From positions 1 to 64,000 of the forward strand of contig JAQYHB010000011.1 in the NCBI GenBank assembly GCA_028722305.1: DNA of 64,000 nt, written 5' to 3'. Source of the DNA: Spirochaetales bacterium. Lineage in GTDB: Bacteria; Spirochaetota; Spirochaetia; Sphaerochaetales; Sphaerochaetaceae. The translations under genes and the position numbers were made by a program. Below, piece by piece: positions 63,426 through 64,000 of the stretch. Each line of letters starts with the position of its first letter. Positions within the stretch are counted from its first letter, which is position 1. The notes under the pieces are model-generated. The model saw nothing but the letters and a program-made list of their open reading frames with translations. It did no database searches and was not told the DNA's origin.

Positions 63426-64000
63426 TCAATCCATGTCCTGGAGGATCGATCCCTCCAGGGTCTTCAGGGGTCTGCCGCCAAGGATCATGGTGACATACCT
63501 GAACAGGTAGCGCTTGATCCTCAGCCGCGCGGTGGAACTCAAAGCGACCGTCACCGCTTGTCCAAAGGACAGGGAGCTGGTGAAGGCCAGATACCGGCGC
63601 GCTCCGGGAGGAAGCAGCATACTGGAATCCACTGTAGCACAACTTTGGCAACAAGGGGCAGTAAGCGGATAGGAAAAACCAAGAATTTCGTTCTCCGTAT
63701 AGGTTCGTCCGCAGGAGGGACAGCAGGTAAGGTCGGGGCGCATTCCCAGCACGTCGATCAGGTTCCAGATGAACTGGATCAACACCTGGCTTTTGGAAAC
63801 GACCTGCGTTTCCAATGCGGCCAGCGAGCCCTTCAACAGGCGGTAGGTAGCCTGCTGGTCCCCGCCGTTGGTCCTGATCAAAAGCTCGGAGAAGCACATG
63901 GCCGTGTAGTCGGCGTCCAGGTCTTCCAGGATAGCCGTATGGGAGGATCCGATGTCGGCATCGCTGAGCGTATAGCTGTTCTTGACCGGGTTGTGGTACA
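63426..64000 (-). CDS. recO: DNA repair protein RecO, N-terminus cut by window edge
   Basis: The frame is open to the right edge; 190 residues are visible. PVKNSYTLSDADIG is the end of the OB domain. The helical part and a zinc finger CCPSCGRTYTENEI with APCCQSCATVD follow. RecO anneals single strands and loads RecA with RecR. Its N-terminal about 60 residues lie outside the window. Confidence 0.92.
   Translation of the reverse strand, partial: YHNPVKNSYTLSDADIGSSHTAILEDLDADYTAMCFSELLIRTNGGDQQATYRLLKGSLAALETQVVSKSQVLIQFIWNLIDVLGMRPDLTCCPSCGRTYTENEILGFSYPLTAPCCQSCATVDSSMLLPPGARRYLAFTSSLSFGQAVTVALSSTARLRIKRYLFRYVTMILGGRPLKTLEGSILQDMD

Overview
The window looks like a piece of a chromosome from an anaerobic spirochaete, most like the Sphaerochaeta group. 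This is an inference: there is no rRNA gene or other decisive marker here. The clues are periplasmic binding proteins with the FAGGAKE / FASGAKE type of signal-peptide end common in Spirochaetota, an AsnA-type asparagine synthetase, pyruvate formate-lyase with its activase, a flavodiiron protein, an anaerobic sulfatase-maturase-type radical SAM enzyme, and generally high-GC codon use. No tRNA or rRNA gene was recognised. TAG is used as an ordinary stop here (pflA, mgtC, a methyltransferase gene).

Layout. 1-9456: a partial AAA-ATPase gene, a YfcE-like phosphodiesterase, argG, an acetyltransferase, a guanine-deaminase-like gene, an ArsR regulator, citrate synthase with a coupled HAD hydrolase, aconitase tail to tail with them, and a NUDIX gene without a clear start codon. 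9680-19573: a type III-A CRISPR-Cas locus of lower GC, with a three-repeat array and the leftward operon cas6-csm1(cas10)-csm2-csm3-csm4-csm5-CARF/HEPN effector-cas1-cas2-cas2. csm2 carries an in-frame TAG, and two different cas2 genes follow one cas1. 19587-23456: a decay zone with a racemase pseudogene and a TetR-hydrolase wreck, between intact genes for a low-molecular-weight phosphatase, a DUF2249 protein and an AlkA-like glycosylase. 23457-30089: a lipoprotein, a flavodiiron protein, a flavin-binding PNPOx-like protein, and a marR-MATE-methyltransferase-methyltransferase operon. 30225-38107: a dicarboxylate symporter, a ZIP transporter, a GGDEF protein, a two-gene chromate transporter, a radical SAM enzyme, an MFS transporter and a PAP2-like membrane protein. 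38247-41766: a polar amino-acid ABC transporter with two paralogous binding proteins; its promoters and that of argG carry ARG-box-like palindromes. 41938-46409: an RNA methyltransferase, a DUF362 ferredoxin-like protein, a small membrane protein and a UvrD/Rep helicase. 46410-49667: an AT-rich, gene-poor island with parA, a ribbon-helix-helix partner and a 31-residue ORF joined to a hairpin. 49719-64000: asnA-xth, typA, a Crp/Fnr regulator with an FNR-like box in front of pflB-pflA, mgtC, serA-serC-lrp, rpsU, recJ and the start-truncated recO.

How it fits together: citrate synthase plus aconitase supply the first steps towards 2-oxoglutarate. argG, the ABC transporter, asnA and the ser operon form an amino-acid theme. 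The Crp/Fnr-pfl unit and flavodiiron protein fit life at low oxygen. A recurrent feature is a set of seven promoters in which the -10 box ends 6-8 nt before the ATG with no usable ribosome-binding site, which predicts leaderless mRNAs.
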